A program made the translations under genes and the position numbers. The notes under the pieces were generated by a model. The model saw only the letters and a list, made by a program, of their open reading frames with translations. It made no database searches and was not told where the DNA came from. From an uncultured Clostridiaceae bacterium (GTDB taxonomy: Bacteria > Bacillota > Clostridia > TANB77 > CAG-508), in NCBI GenBank assembly GCA_958417695.1, contig CATZDQ010000072.1:1-7898 (forward strand): DNA of 7,898 nucleotides, given 5' to 3'. Positions 1-5,711 of this stretch are shown here, piece after piece. Each line of letters opens with the position of its first letter. The stretch's first letter is position 1.

Positions 1-9
1 CCTATTTTT

Positions 10-270
10 TTATTGATCAATCATGACACCTCTTAGACTTTCATAAATTTCCTCTGTGATTTTTGTTTCAAAAACTCTTTCCAATTTCTTAGTTTTTATT
101 GCTTTTTCTAAACATTGGATATCTTTACATAAATAAGCACCTCTACCATTGGCTTTTCCTGTTATGTCTAGACTAATATTTCCCTCTTTGTCTTTTACAA
201 TTCTCACTAGTTCTTTTTTTGGTTTTATACTATTGCAACCAATACAAGTACGATTTGGTAACTTTTTCAA
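10..270 (-). CDS. rnpM: RNase P modulator RnpM (YlxR, DUF448 family)
   Basis: This 86-residue protein matches the YlxR family, small RNA-binding proteins of the nusA-infB operon. The B. subtilis member was recently described as an RNase P modulator. Visible signatures are RTCIGC near the N-terminus (Cys9, Cys12), the family hallmark GRGAYLC at residues 42-48, and a further Cys53, so four cysteines could form a metal-site-like cluster. A basic stretch IKTKKLERVF follows. The length is normal for the family. The start codon is TTG at 270: an AAAGGA ribosome binding site lies 9 nt upstream, and no in-frame ATG or GTG lies nearby. The gene begins 45 nt after the nusA stop, as the third gene of the rimP-nusA-rnpM order. 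The next expected genes (an L7Ae-like protein, infB) lie beyond the window edge. The family assignment is firm; the function is known from homologues only. Confidence 0.93.
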   Translation of the reverse strand: MKKLPNRTCIGCNSIKPKKELVRIVKDKEGNISLDITGKANGRGAYLCKDIQCLEKAIKTKKLERVFETKITEEIYESLRGVMIDQ

Positions 271-279
271 ACAATCACA

Positions 280-285
280 TCCTTT
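280..285 (-). promoter_or_regulatory. Ribosome binding site fixing the TTG start of rnpM
   Basis: On the coding strand this reads AAAGGA, continuing as TGTGAT, so it resembles a full AAGGAGGTGAT anti-SD match. It ends 9 nt before the TTG at 270. It decides the start because the nearby ATG and GTG triplets are in other frames and run quickly into stops. Confidence 0.7.
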
Positions 286-315
286 ATTTTCATTGTATTC
301 TGGTTATGTCCTATT

Positions 316-1452
316 TTATTCTTCTGAAGGTTCTACATTTTCTTCTTGCTCTGCTTGCATTTTAGCAATCATTTCTCTAAACTGTGTTTCGCTCTTTATA
401 TCTATTTTCCAATTGGTAAGTCTTGCTGCTAAACGTGCATTTTGTCCTGCTTTTCCAATGGCTAGTGATAATTGATCATCTGGAACGATGACTTGCGCAA
501 ATCTTTCTTCTTCTTTAATATCTACTGCCATAACCTGTGCTGGAAGTAAAGCAGAAGAAATATAAATGGCTGGGTCCTCATTCCATTCAATTACATCAAT
601 TTTTTCACCATGTAGTTCATTAATAATATTTTGAATACGAATTCCTTTTTGTCCTACACAAGAACCAACTGGATCAATATTCGGATTTTCAGAGTATACT
701 GCTACTTTACATCTGCTGCCTGGGTCTCTAGAAACACTTTTAATTTCAATTAACCCTTCATAAATTTCTGGTATTTCTAATTCAAATAATTTTCTAACAA
801 AATCGTTATGTGCTCTAGAAATCATAACTTGTGTACTACCTTTTAAGCCTTTTTCTACATCTATGATACAGGCTCTTATTTTATCATTGACATGATAGTT
901 CTCTGTTGGTATTTGTTCTTTTACGGTCATAACACCTTCTATTCTACCTAGGTCTACTACTACCACACCGCCGTCAGCTTTTTGAATAATTCCAGAAACA
1001 ATTTCTCCTTTTCTTTGGCTAAATTCATTATATAAAAACTCTCTAGATGCCTCTCTTATTTTTTGAATAATGACTTGTTTTGCTGTTCCTGCTGCAATTC
1101 TGCCAAAGTTTCTTGGGATAAGTTCTTTTTCAACTATATCTCCTATTTTATATTTCTTATCTATCACTTGTGCCTGTTCTAAACTTAATTGTGTTTTTTC
1201 GTTTTCTACTTCTTCTACGACTTCTTTTTGCATATATACATGAATTTCACCAGTTTCTTTATCCATTGTGATTTTTACATTTTCATCATCACAATCAAAG
1301 TTCCTTTTATATGCAGTTACTAAAGCAGTCTCTATGGATTCTAATAAATATTCTTTTTGTATGCCACTTTCTTTTTCTAATTCATCCATAGCCACAATTA
1401 GTTCTGTACTATCAATAGCTGGTATATTTGTTTTATTCTCTTTCTTCTTCAT
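316..1452 (-). CDS. nusA: Transcription termination/antitermination factor NusA
   Basis: NusA binds RNA polymerase and nascent RNA, and modulates pausing, intrinsic termination and antitermination. The 378 residues show the Gram-positive architecture. An N-terminal RNAP-binding domain spans about 13-125 and opens with STELIVAMDELEKESGI. An S1 domain spans about 146-213. KH1 spans about 230-297, with its GxxG loop inside GSCVGQKGIRIQ at 263-274. KH2 spans about 318-355 with LAIGKAGQNARLAARL. A short acidic tail ends the protein. The acidic C-terminal repeats of the E. coli protein are absent, as is normal for Bacillota. The ATG at 1452 is preceded by GGAGG at 1465-1469, with a slightly long 12-nt spacer; that site abuts the rimP stop 19 nt upstream, so the two genes are probably cotranscribed and perhaps translationally coupled. 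Nothing is truncated. Confidence 0.98.
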   Translation of the reverse strand: MKKKENKTNIPAIDSTELIVAMDELEKESGIQKEYLLESIETALVTAYKRNFDCDDENVKITMDKETGEIHVYMQKEVVEEVENEKTQLSLEQAQVIDKKYKIGDIVEKELIPRNFGRIAAGTAKQVIIQKIREASREFLYNEFSQRKGEIVSGIIQKADGGVVVVDLGRIEGVMTVKEQIPTENYHVNDKIRACIIDVEKGLKGSTQVMISRAHNDFVRKLFELEIPEIYEGLIEIKSVSRDPGSRCKVAVYSENPNIDPVGSCVGQKGIRIQNIINELHGEKIDVIEWNEDPAIYISSALLPAQVMAVDIKEEERFAQVIVPDDQLSLAIGKAGQNARLAARLTNWKIDIKSETQFREMIAKMQAEQEENVEPSEE

Positions 1453-1471
1453 TTTTTTCTAATTCCTCCCT

Positions 1472-1933
1472 TTACCAATTATATTTTATTTTTACATTTG
1501 CTATATTCTTTCTATCTATGGCAATTTCTTCTTGTTTTTCTTCCTCTTCTAGGATTAGTACTTCTTCATTTACTTCTTTTAAGATACCTATATATACTTT
1601 TTGCTGATTATATGGTTTAAACAGTTTCACTTCTATCTGTTCACCCTTATGTTCTTGAAAATGTCTTTCTTTTCTTAGAACTCTCTCTATTCCTGGTGAT
1701 GAAACTTCTAAAAAATAAGTCTCTTTAATATAATCTGCATCATCTAGCATATCATTTATAGCATCGTTTACCTTTTCACAATCTTGTAAATCAATTCCCT
1801 CTGGTTTATCGATAAAGACACGTAAAAAATAATCTTTTCCTTCTTTTACATATTGTACATCATACAGATTATAGCCTAAATCTTCTATAGTTTTACCTAT
1901 TAGATTCTCGACTCTTTCTTCGATACTTGCCAC
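1472..1933 (-). CDS. rimP: Ribosome maturation factor RimP
   Basis: RimP assists late assembly of the 30S ribosomal subunit in the cytoplasm. This 153-residue protein has the normal family length. The N-terminal alpha/beta domain carries GYNLYDVQYVKEG and RVFIDKPEGIDLQDCEKV, and the family signature YFLEVSSPGIERVL lies around residues 73-86. The C-terminal Sm-like domain covers about 92-153. The start is GTG at 1933, preceded by AAAGGGGG at 1944-1951 with a 10-nt spacer; the upstream TTG and GTG triplets are out of frame or run directly into stops. It is first in the rimP-nusA-rnpM operon, with its own promoter and a roughly 70-nt leader carrying a GC-rich hairpin. The bases around its start codon are complementary to one arm of that hairpin, suggesting control of translation initiation. 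The identity is firm; the regulation is inferred. Confidence 0.97.
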   Translation of the reverse strand: MASIEERVENLIGKTIEDLGYNLYDVQYVKEGKDYFLRVFIDKPEGIDLQDCEKVNDAINDMLDDADYIKETYFLEVSSPGIERVLRKERHFQEHKGEQIEVKLFKPYNQQKVYIGILKEVNEEVLILEEEEKQEEIAIDRKNIANVKIKYNW

Positions 1934-1961
1934 TCTTCACAAGCCCCCTTTATACAAGTAA

Positions 1962-1984
1962 AGAGTGGGATTTGTTCCCACTCT
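1962..1984 (-). promoter_or_regulatory. rimP-nusA leader hairpin (candidate attenuator or translational switch)
   Basis: The transcript forms a perfect 9-bp stem, AGAGUGGGA with UCCCACUCU, closed by a 5-nt ACAAA loop. The bases after it are UUUACUUGU, too interrupted for a strong terminator, though partial attenuation or termination of read-through from the upstream gene is possible. The 3' arm (CCACUCUU, 1968-1961) is also perfectly complementary over 8 nt to AAGAGUGG at 1937-1930, which contains the GUG start codon of rimP. The loop of that alternative fold would hold the ribosome binding site. The two pairings exclude each other. A hairpin of this GAGUGGG type ahead of rimP may be widespread in Bacillota, but that is from memory and unchecked. 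Confidence 0.6.
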
Positions 1985-2011
1985 CTTGTTCATTTTGTTT
2001 TGCTGTTATTT

Positions 2012-2040
2012 ATTATACACCGTTTTTCCTATAATTACAA
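2012..2040 (-). promoter_or_regulatory. Sigma-A-type promoter of the rimP-nusA operon
   Basis: On the minus strand there is a TTGTAA -35 box (2040-2035), a 17-nt spacer and a perfect TATAAT -10 box (2017-2012) preceded by TG. Transcription should begin near 2005, giving a leader of roughly 70 nt before the rimP GTG. The -35 box overlaps the TAA stop of the small membrane-protein gene upstream. Confidence 0.82.
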
Positions 2041-2355
2041 GCTTTTTTCACATTTTTTTGAAATTAATTTATTTCCTATTTCTATTGTACAATTTGAATT
2101 AAGAGATATGTCTCCTACTTTTAAGTTTGTACCTCTATCTTTACTTTCTAAATTCATTTTCAAAAATACTCTATCGATTGAAAAACTATAACGTACTCCT
2201 ATTTTTTCATGTTTAACAATTACTATTTCATCTTCTATTTCTTCAATTATACAAGTATACTTTTCTGTAGTAAAAATGACATAAATACCAATCAAAAGTA
2301 CTATTATAATCAATATCCTCATTATTATAATGATAACTTTTGTTTTCTTTCTCAT
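2035..2355 (-). CDS. Small single-pass membrane protein, function unknown
   Basis: I do not recognise this 106-residue protein. It starts MRKKTK and continues into one strongly hydrophobic segment (about residues 7-29, almost all I, V, L and G). This is a basic-inside signal anchor without a lipobox cysteine, so the remaining 75 or so residues are probably extracytoplasmic. That part alternates hydrophobic and charged residues (YTCIIEEIEDEIVIVKHEK, then NLKVGDISL), suggesting a small beta-rich domain, perhaps OB-like; this is a guess from pattern only. It has two cysteines near its end and one just after the membrane segment. The ATG at 2355 has only a weak purine-rich upstream stretch (AAGAGAAGA), and an in-frame Met12 lies inside the hydrophobic segment without a binding site. 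It lies upstream of rimP on the same strand with no clear terminator between, so read-through into rimP is possible. Being real rests on the coherent topology and an uninterrupted frame. Confidence 0.6.
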   Translation of the reverse strand: MRKKTKVIIIIMRILIIIVLLIGIYVIFTTEKYTCIIEEIEDEIVIVKHEKIGVRYSFSIDRVFLKMNLESKDRGTNLKVGDISLNSNCTIEIGNKLISKKCEKSL

Positions 2356-2434
2356 AAAAAATCTTCTCTTGCTATTACTTTTCTTTATCTATATGAAAAT
2401 ACATATTCCTATATTATATAATATTCCAATAATT

Positions 2435-2468
2435 AATGGATATCTCTAGTATACTCTATCCATTTTTT
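2435..2468 (+). terminator. Inverted repeat followed by a T run, weak terminator-like
   Basis: AATGGATA (2435-2442) and TATCCATT (2457-2464) are perfect 8-bp inverted repeats with a 14-nt loop, and a six-T run (2463-2468) follows on the plus strand. Only two of the eight pairs are G-C, so it would be a weak terminator. No rightward gene precedes it, so it could equally be an operator in front of the leftward gene or chance in AT-rich DNA. Confidence 0.25.
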
Positions 2469-2702
2469 ATAATTCTACAGTATTATTTTTATATTGAAGC
2501 TTCTATATTTAACCTCTTATAAATTTAATATACTTTTTTAATTAAGTTTTTTATGTATTTTAGAATATCACAAACCACCATTTTCATCAATAAAAACATA
2601 TTAGAATTTTCTACGTTCCATTGCAAATTTCAACATTTTTTAACATTCTTTTAATTTTTCATTTCACATCCTTGATAAAATAAAAAGTATATACATTTTT
2701 TC

Positions 2703-2731
2703 TTTATTTTCTATTAATTTTATGTTATACT
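2703..2731 (+). promoter_or_regulatory. Extended -10 promoter for the 83-residue gene and mutS2
   Basis: The -10 box TATACT at 2726-2731 is preceded by TG with one intervening base (2723-2724), the extended -10 motif. The -35 region at the correct spacing (TTTATT, 2703-2708) is poor, as is common with extended -10 promoters. Initiation would fall near 2738. That is downstream of the ATG at 2733, so translation must start at 2763. Confidence 0.6.
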
Positions 2732-2747
2732 AATGGTAATTCTTATT

Positions 2748-2753
2748 AGGAGG
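2748..2753 (+). promoter_or_regulatory. Ribosome binding site choosing the start at 2763
   Basis: A perfect AGGAGG ends 9 nt before the ATG at 2763. The longer in-frame ATG at 2733 has no such site and lies at or upstream of the predicted transcription start, so the reading frame should be shortened by 10 codons. Confidence 0.85.
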
Positions 2754-2762
2754 TATTTATAT

Positions 2763-3014
2763 ATGAGTATATTATCGCAACTCGAATTAGAGTATTCTGC
2801 AAAGGGAGAACCCCTTCCTTCTTTAGAATATCTAACTCATCAATCTTTTGCTGAAAAACTAGGAAATACGCATTCAAAAAAAGCAAAAATCCCTAAGTCT
2901 TCTCTTGATGAAGATTATAAAAATTTTAGAAAAAAGTGTAGGAAACCTTCTCCTATACAACATAGTGATTCAGAAACTTATGATAGAGATGATGATTCTG
3001 ATTACACTAGATAG
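2763..3014 (+). CDS. Small charged hypothetical protein upstream of mutS2
   Basis: I do not recognise this 83-residue protein. With the start at 2763 (perfect AGGAGG, 9-nt spacer) it begins MSILSQLELEYSAKGE. It has no membrane segment or signal peptide. The middle is basic (KKAKIPK around 39-45, FRKKCRK at 55-61, with the single cysteine). The last 17 or so residues are strongly acidic and low in complexity (SDSETYDRDDDSDYTR). The sharp basic-to-acidic change suggests a partly disordered nucleic-acid- or protein-binding adaptor, but this is inference. It ends 14 nt before the mutS2 ATG, its stop codon overlaps the purine-rich mutS2 ribosome binding region, and the only visible promoter lies ahead of it. 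The two genes are therefore very likely cotranscribed. The strong promoter and ribosome binding site make it a real gene despite its size. Confidence 0.75.
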   Translation: MSILSQLELEYSAKGEPLPSLEYLTHQSFAEKLGNTHSKKAKIPKSSLDEDYKNFRKKCRKPSPIQHSDSETYDRDDDSDYTR

Positions 3015-3028
3015 AAAGGACTTTTAGC

Positions 3029-5569
3029 ATGACAAACCATGACTTAACGAAATTAGAATATTATAAAATTATAGAACAGCTCTCTTCTTACTGTCACACC
3101 TATTTAGGAAAAGTAGAATGTGAAAAGTTAAGACCTAGTCACAAAAAGGAAGAAGTACAAAAAAGACTAGAGGAGACAATGCAAGCACAAAAGCTAGTTA
3201 CTCAAAAAGGAAATCTACCAATCATTCCCATTGCAGACATGGGATTATATATGAAGCAGTTAGAAAGCAAAGTTTATTTATCAAGTAAAGCTTTATTAGA
3301 AATTGCTAATCTCTTAACATTAGCAAGAGAACTACGAAATTACTTCTATGCAGAGGAGGAAATACCCACTATTTCTTATTCTATTTTAGATGATTATTTT
3401 TCTATGCTCTACACACATTTAGCTATAGAAACGAAAATAAAAAATGCTATTCTTGACGAATTTACTATAGCAGATACTGCTTCTTCTAAACTTTCTTCTC
3501 TTCGCAGAAATAGAAGAAAGTTAGAAAGTGATATCAAAGAAATTTTAAATAAAATGATACATGCTTCTAATTATAGCAAAATGATTATGGAGCCTATTAT
3601 TACTATAAAAAACGACCGTTATGTTATTCCTATTAAAGAAGAATATAGAGGTTCTATGAAAGGATTCATTCATGATATTTCTAGTAGTGGTTCTACCGTT
3701 TATATAGAACCGATTAGTGTTTTTGAAACTAATAATAAAATTAATGCCATGAAAGTAGAAGAAGCTAAAGAAATTGAAAGAATTTTAGAAGAACTTTCCA
3801 CTTTGTTATTCCCCTATGTAAATGAATTACAACAAAATCTTTCCCTAATTGGCTATTTAGATTTTATCTTTGCTAAAGCACAGTTAGCCAAAGTCCTGGA
3901 CGGAATCGCTCCTACTTTAAATAATAAAAAAGAAATTCATCTATTAAAAGCAAGGCATCCGTTTATTCCGAAGGAACAAGTCGTACCAATTGACCTTTCC
4001 ATTGGAAACAACTATACTTCGCTCATCATCACAGGTCCTAATACTGGTGGAAAAACCGTTGCTTTAAAAACAACCGGTTTATTAATACTCATGGCATGTA
4101 GTGGTCTTTTTATTCCGGCAGATGAACATAGTAGTCTATATGTCTTCGATAATGTTTTTGCTGACATAGGAGATGAGCAAAGTATTCAAGAATCCTTAAG
4201 TACCTTTTCTGCCCACATGCTCCATATCATAGATATATTAGAAAAAGCCACATCTAATAGTCTTATCCTTTTAGATGAGTTGGGTTCTGGAACAGACCCT
4301 ATACAAGGTGCTAATCTAGCAATTAGTATTTTAGAACATTTCCATCAAATGGGGTGTCTAACTTTAGCCACTACCCATTATCAAGAAATCAAAAACTATG
4401 CCCTTGTAACCGAAGGCTTTGAAAATGCTAGTTCAGAATTTGATATAGAACAATTAAAGCCTACCTATCATCTACTCATCGGTATCCCTGGTAAAAGCAA
4501 TGCTTTTGCTATCAGTCAAAAATTAGGTTTACCAGCTTCTATCTTACAAAGAGCAGAAGCGCTCTTAAAACAAGAAGATATTAGTATAGAAACCTTACTA
4601 AAAAATATTTATGATGATAAAAAAATCATTGAGCAAGAAAAAGAAACCATTGAAAAAAATGCTAATCAAATTACCTCCCTACGAAAAAGTTTAGAACAGG
4701 AAAATCAAAAAATACAACAAACGCAAACAGACAATATAGAAAAAGCCAAACACCAGGCACAACAAATCTTATTAGATGCCAAAGAGGAAGCTAACTCTAT
4801 CATTAAGCAATTAGATGCTTTACATGAACAGATGGAAGGAATGAGCAATTTAGATATCGACAATTTATCTGATGAAGAACTAGTCTCTTTTATGAGAAGA
4901 GAATTCTCTTCTACTAAGAAAGCATTACACCAAGCCAATACTTTACGAAATAAATTAAATCACTCTTTATCTACTTTGACACAAACGACTACTTCTTCTG
5001 TAACCTCTAATCCTATGCTTATTAACCAAGTAAATCATGTGGAGACAATAAATAACGTTCTTACTAAAAATGATTTAACTATCGGTATGCAAGTAACCTT
5101 ACGTAACTTTGAACAGCCAGGCATCATCTGTTCTCTATCTGGTAAACCAAATCATTTACAAGTACAAATTGGCAGTGCTAAGGTAAACATTCAAATAGAA
5201 GATATCTTAGAAATTACAAAGGAAGAAAATAAGAAACAAAAACAAGTACGACAAAACAGGAATACTTATAAAACTTCTCACATGAATGACAATAAACCAA
5301 AACTTTCCAATCTAAAGTCCAAAACTGTTTTACCAGAAATTAAGGTTATTGGACAAAACATAGAAGAAGCCACCTTTGTTATTGATAAATACTTAGATGA
5401 CTGTGCACTAGCCAAGCTAAGTACCATAAGGATTGTCCATGGAAAAGGAACAGGCAAACTACGAGAAGGCATCCATCAGTTTCTAAAAAAACACCCTCAT
5501 GTAAAAAGTTATCGCCTTGGCACTTTTGGCGAAGGTGAAATGGGCGTCACTGTTGTTGAATTAAAATAG
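3029..5569 (+). CDS. mutS2: MutS2 ATPase with C-terminal Smr domain (recombination suppressor / RqcU-like ribosome splitter)
   Basis: MutS2 proteins lack the mismatch-recognition domain of MutS. They have been linked to suppression of homologous recombination and, in B. subtilis (RqcU), to rescue of collided ribosomes. Domains in order: N-terminal core and clamp helices, about 1-300, with the diagnostic SSSGSTVYIEPISVFETNNK at 218-237; an ABC-type ATPase, with Walker A GPNTGGKT at 336-343, signature SLSTFSAHM at 389-397, Walker B LILLDELGSGTDP at 412-424 and H-loop TTH at 448-450; a coiled coil of about 515-645; a KOW-like beta domain, about 682-730; a polar linker; and a Smr domain, about 769-846, with HGKGTG at 804-809. 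At 846 residues it is longer than the roughly 780-790 usual for the family, the excess lying in the linkers around 596-680 and 730-768. The canonical Smr LDxRG motif reads IKVIG at 771-775. The ATG at 3029 has AAAGGA 8 nt upstream. Confidence 0.97.
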   Translation: MTNHDLTKLEYYKIIEQLSSYCHTYLGKVECEKLRPSHKKEEVQKRLEETMQAQKLVTQKGNLPIIPIADMGLYMKQLESKVYLSSKALLEIANLLTLARELRNYFYAEEEIPTISYSILDDYFSMLYTHLAIETKIKNAILDEFTIADTASSKLSSLRRNRRKLESDIKEILNKMIHASNYSKMIMEPIITIKNDRYVIPIKEEYRGSMKGFIHDISSSGSTVYIEPISVFETNNKINAMKVEEAKEIERILEELSTLLFPYVNELQQNLSLIGYLDFIFAKAQLAKVLDGIAPTLNNKKEIHLLKARHPFIPKEQVVPIDLSIGNNYTSLIITGPNTGGKTVALKTTGLLILMACSGLFIPADEHSSLYVFDNVFADIGDEQSIQESLSTFSAHMLHIIDILEKATSNSLILLDELGSGTDPIQGANLAISILEHFHQMGCLTLATTHYQEIKNYALVTEGFENASSEFDIEQLKPTYHLLIGIPGKSNAFAISQKLGLPASILQRAEALLKQEDISIETLLKNIYDDKKIIEQEKETIEKNANQITSLRKSLEQENQKIQQTQTDNIEKAKHQAQQILLDAKEEANSIIKQLDALHEQMEGMSNLDIDNLSDEELVSFMRREFSSTKKALHQANTLRNKLNHSLSTLTQTTTSSVTSNPMLINQVNHVETINNVLTKNDLTIGMQVTLRNFEQPGIICSLSGKPNHLQVQIGSAKVNIQIEDILEITKEENKKQKQVRQNRNTYKTSHMNDNKPKLSNLKSKTVLPEIKVIGQNIEEATFVIDKYLDDCALAKLSTIRIVHGKGTGKLREGIHQFLKKHPHVKSYRLGTFGEGEMGVTVVELK

Positions 5570-5617
5570 TGTCCATTGGGACCAGGTACATATGGACAGT
5601 TTTGTCCATCAGGGACA
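5570..5617. repeat. 48-bp GGGAC/GTCC inverted-repeat element
   Basis: The element begins directly after the mutS2 TAG. TGTCCATTGGGAC (5570-5582) recurs in near-identical form as TGTCCATCAGGGAC (5603-5616). Between them, ATGGACA (5592-5598) can pair with either TGTCCAT copy, giving a 7-bp hairpin with a GTTT loop (5592-5609) or an alternative 7-bp pairing with 5570-5576. The ends are inverted (TGTCC and GGACA). By my count it is about 48 percent G+C, well above its surroundings. This looks like a small dispersed repeat unit of the REP or MITE kind, but a second copy is not present in the window, so dispersal is inference. Confidence 0.5.
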
Positions 5618-5620
5618 TAG

Positions 5621-5668
5621 CTTAAAAAGAGAGCAATTCTATTTTCTTAGATTTGCTCTCTTTTTAAG
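5621..5668. terminator. Bidirectional intrinsic terminator between mutS2 and comEB
   Basis: Arms 5621-5636 and 5653-5668 are perfect 16-bp inverted repeats (CTTAAAAAGAGAGCAA and its complement) around a 16-nt loop. The core stem AGAGAGCAA/TTGCTCTCT is flanked by A5 and T5, so a U tract follows the core on either strand. On the plus strand a further T-rich stretch follows. It should end both the mutS2 transcript and the convergent disA-comEB transcript. Confidence 0.92.
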
Positions 5669-5711
5669 TCTTTTCTTTACTTTTATCTGTATTTCTTTTT
5701 CTTTTTCATTT

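Larger units (their letters stand above)
2356..2762. other. AT-rich divergent intergenic region
   Basis: This 407-bp gap separates the leftward small membrane-protein gene from the rightward 83-residue gene and mutS2. It is very AT-rich. It holds a rightward extended -10 promoter and ribosome binding site at its right end, and one inverted repeat followed by six T at 2435-2468. Toward the left gene, TATAAT-like sequences occur on the minus strand around 2409-2422 but with no convincing -35, so that promoter is not called. No reading frame with a ribosome binding site and no stable RNA fold was seen in 2470-2700. Confidence 0.6.

Noticed and set aside
149..475. Plus-strand frame of 108 codons over rnpM and nusA
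   Set aside because: It crosses two conserved genes on the other strand, has no ribosome binding site and shows no family motif.
1962..1984. rimP leader hairpin as a plain strong terminator
   Set aside because: On the minus strand the following bases are UUUACUUGU rather than a continuous U tract, and the hairpin lies within the leader downstream of the rimP promoter.
2209..2421. Tyr/Asn/Phe-rich plus-strand frame in the AT-rich region
   Set aside because: Its composition is what A/T-rich noncoding DNA gives; no ribosome binding site, and it overlaps the more coherent membrane-protein frame.
2410..2425. AT-only palindrome ATATTATATAATAT as an operator
   Set aside because: Low-complexity A/T sequence makes such palindromes common; it may only be a -10-like sequence for the leftward gene.
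2491..2508. Imperfect 18-bp palindrome centred on GAAGCTTC
   Set aside because: One mismatched pair, AT-rich arms and no promoter close by; expected by chance in this stretch.
2672..2695. TTGATA with TATACA as a second rightward promoter
   Set aside because: The spacing between the two boxes is only 12 nt, too short for a sigma-A promoter.
2733..2762. Ten extra N-terminal codons (ATG at 2733) for the 83-residue protein
   Set aside because: The perfect AGGAGG at 2748-2753 serves the ATG at 2763, and the predicted transcription start near 2738 lies after the ATG at 2733.
4705..4938. Cysteine- and serine-rich minus-strand frame inside mutS2
   Set aside because: It is a shadow of the coiled-coil codons of mutS2, with no initiation signals.
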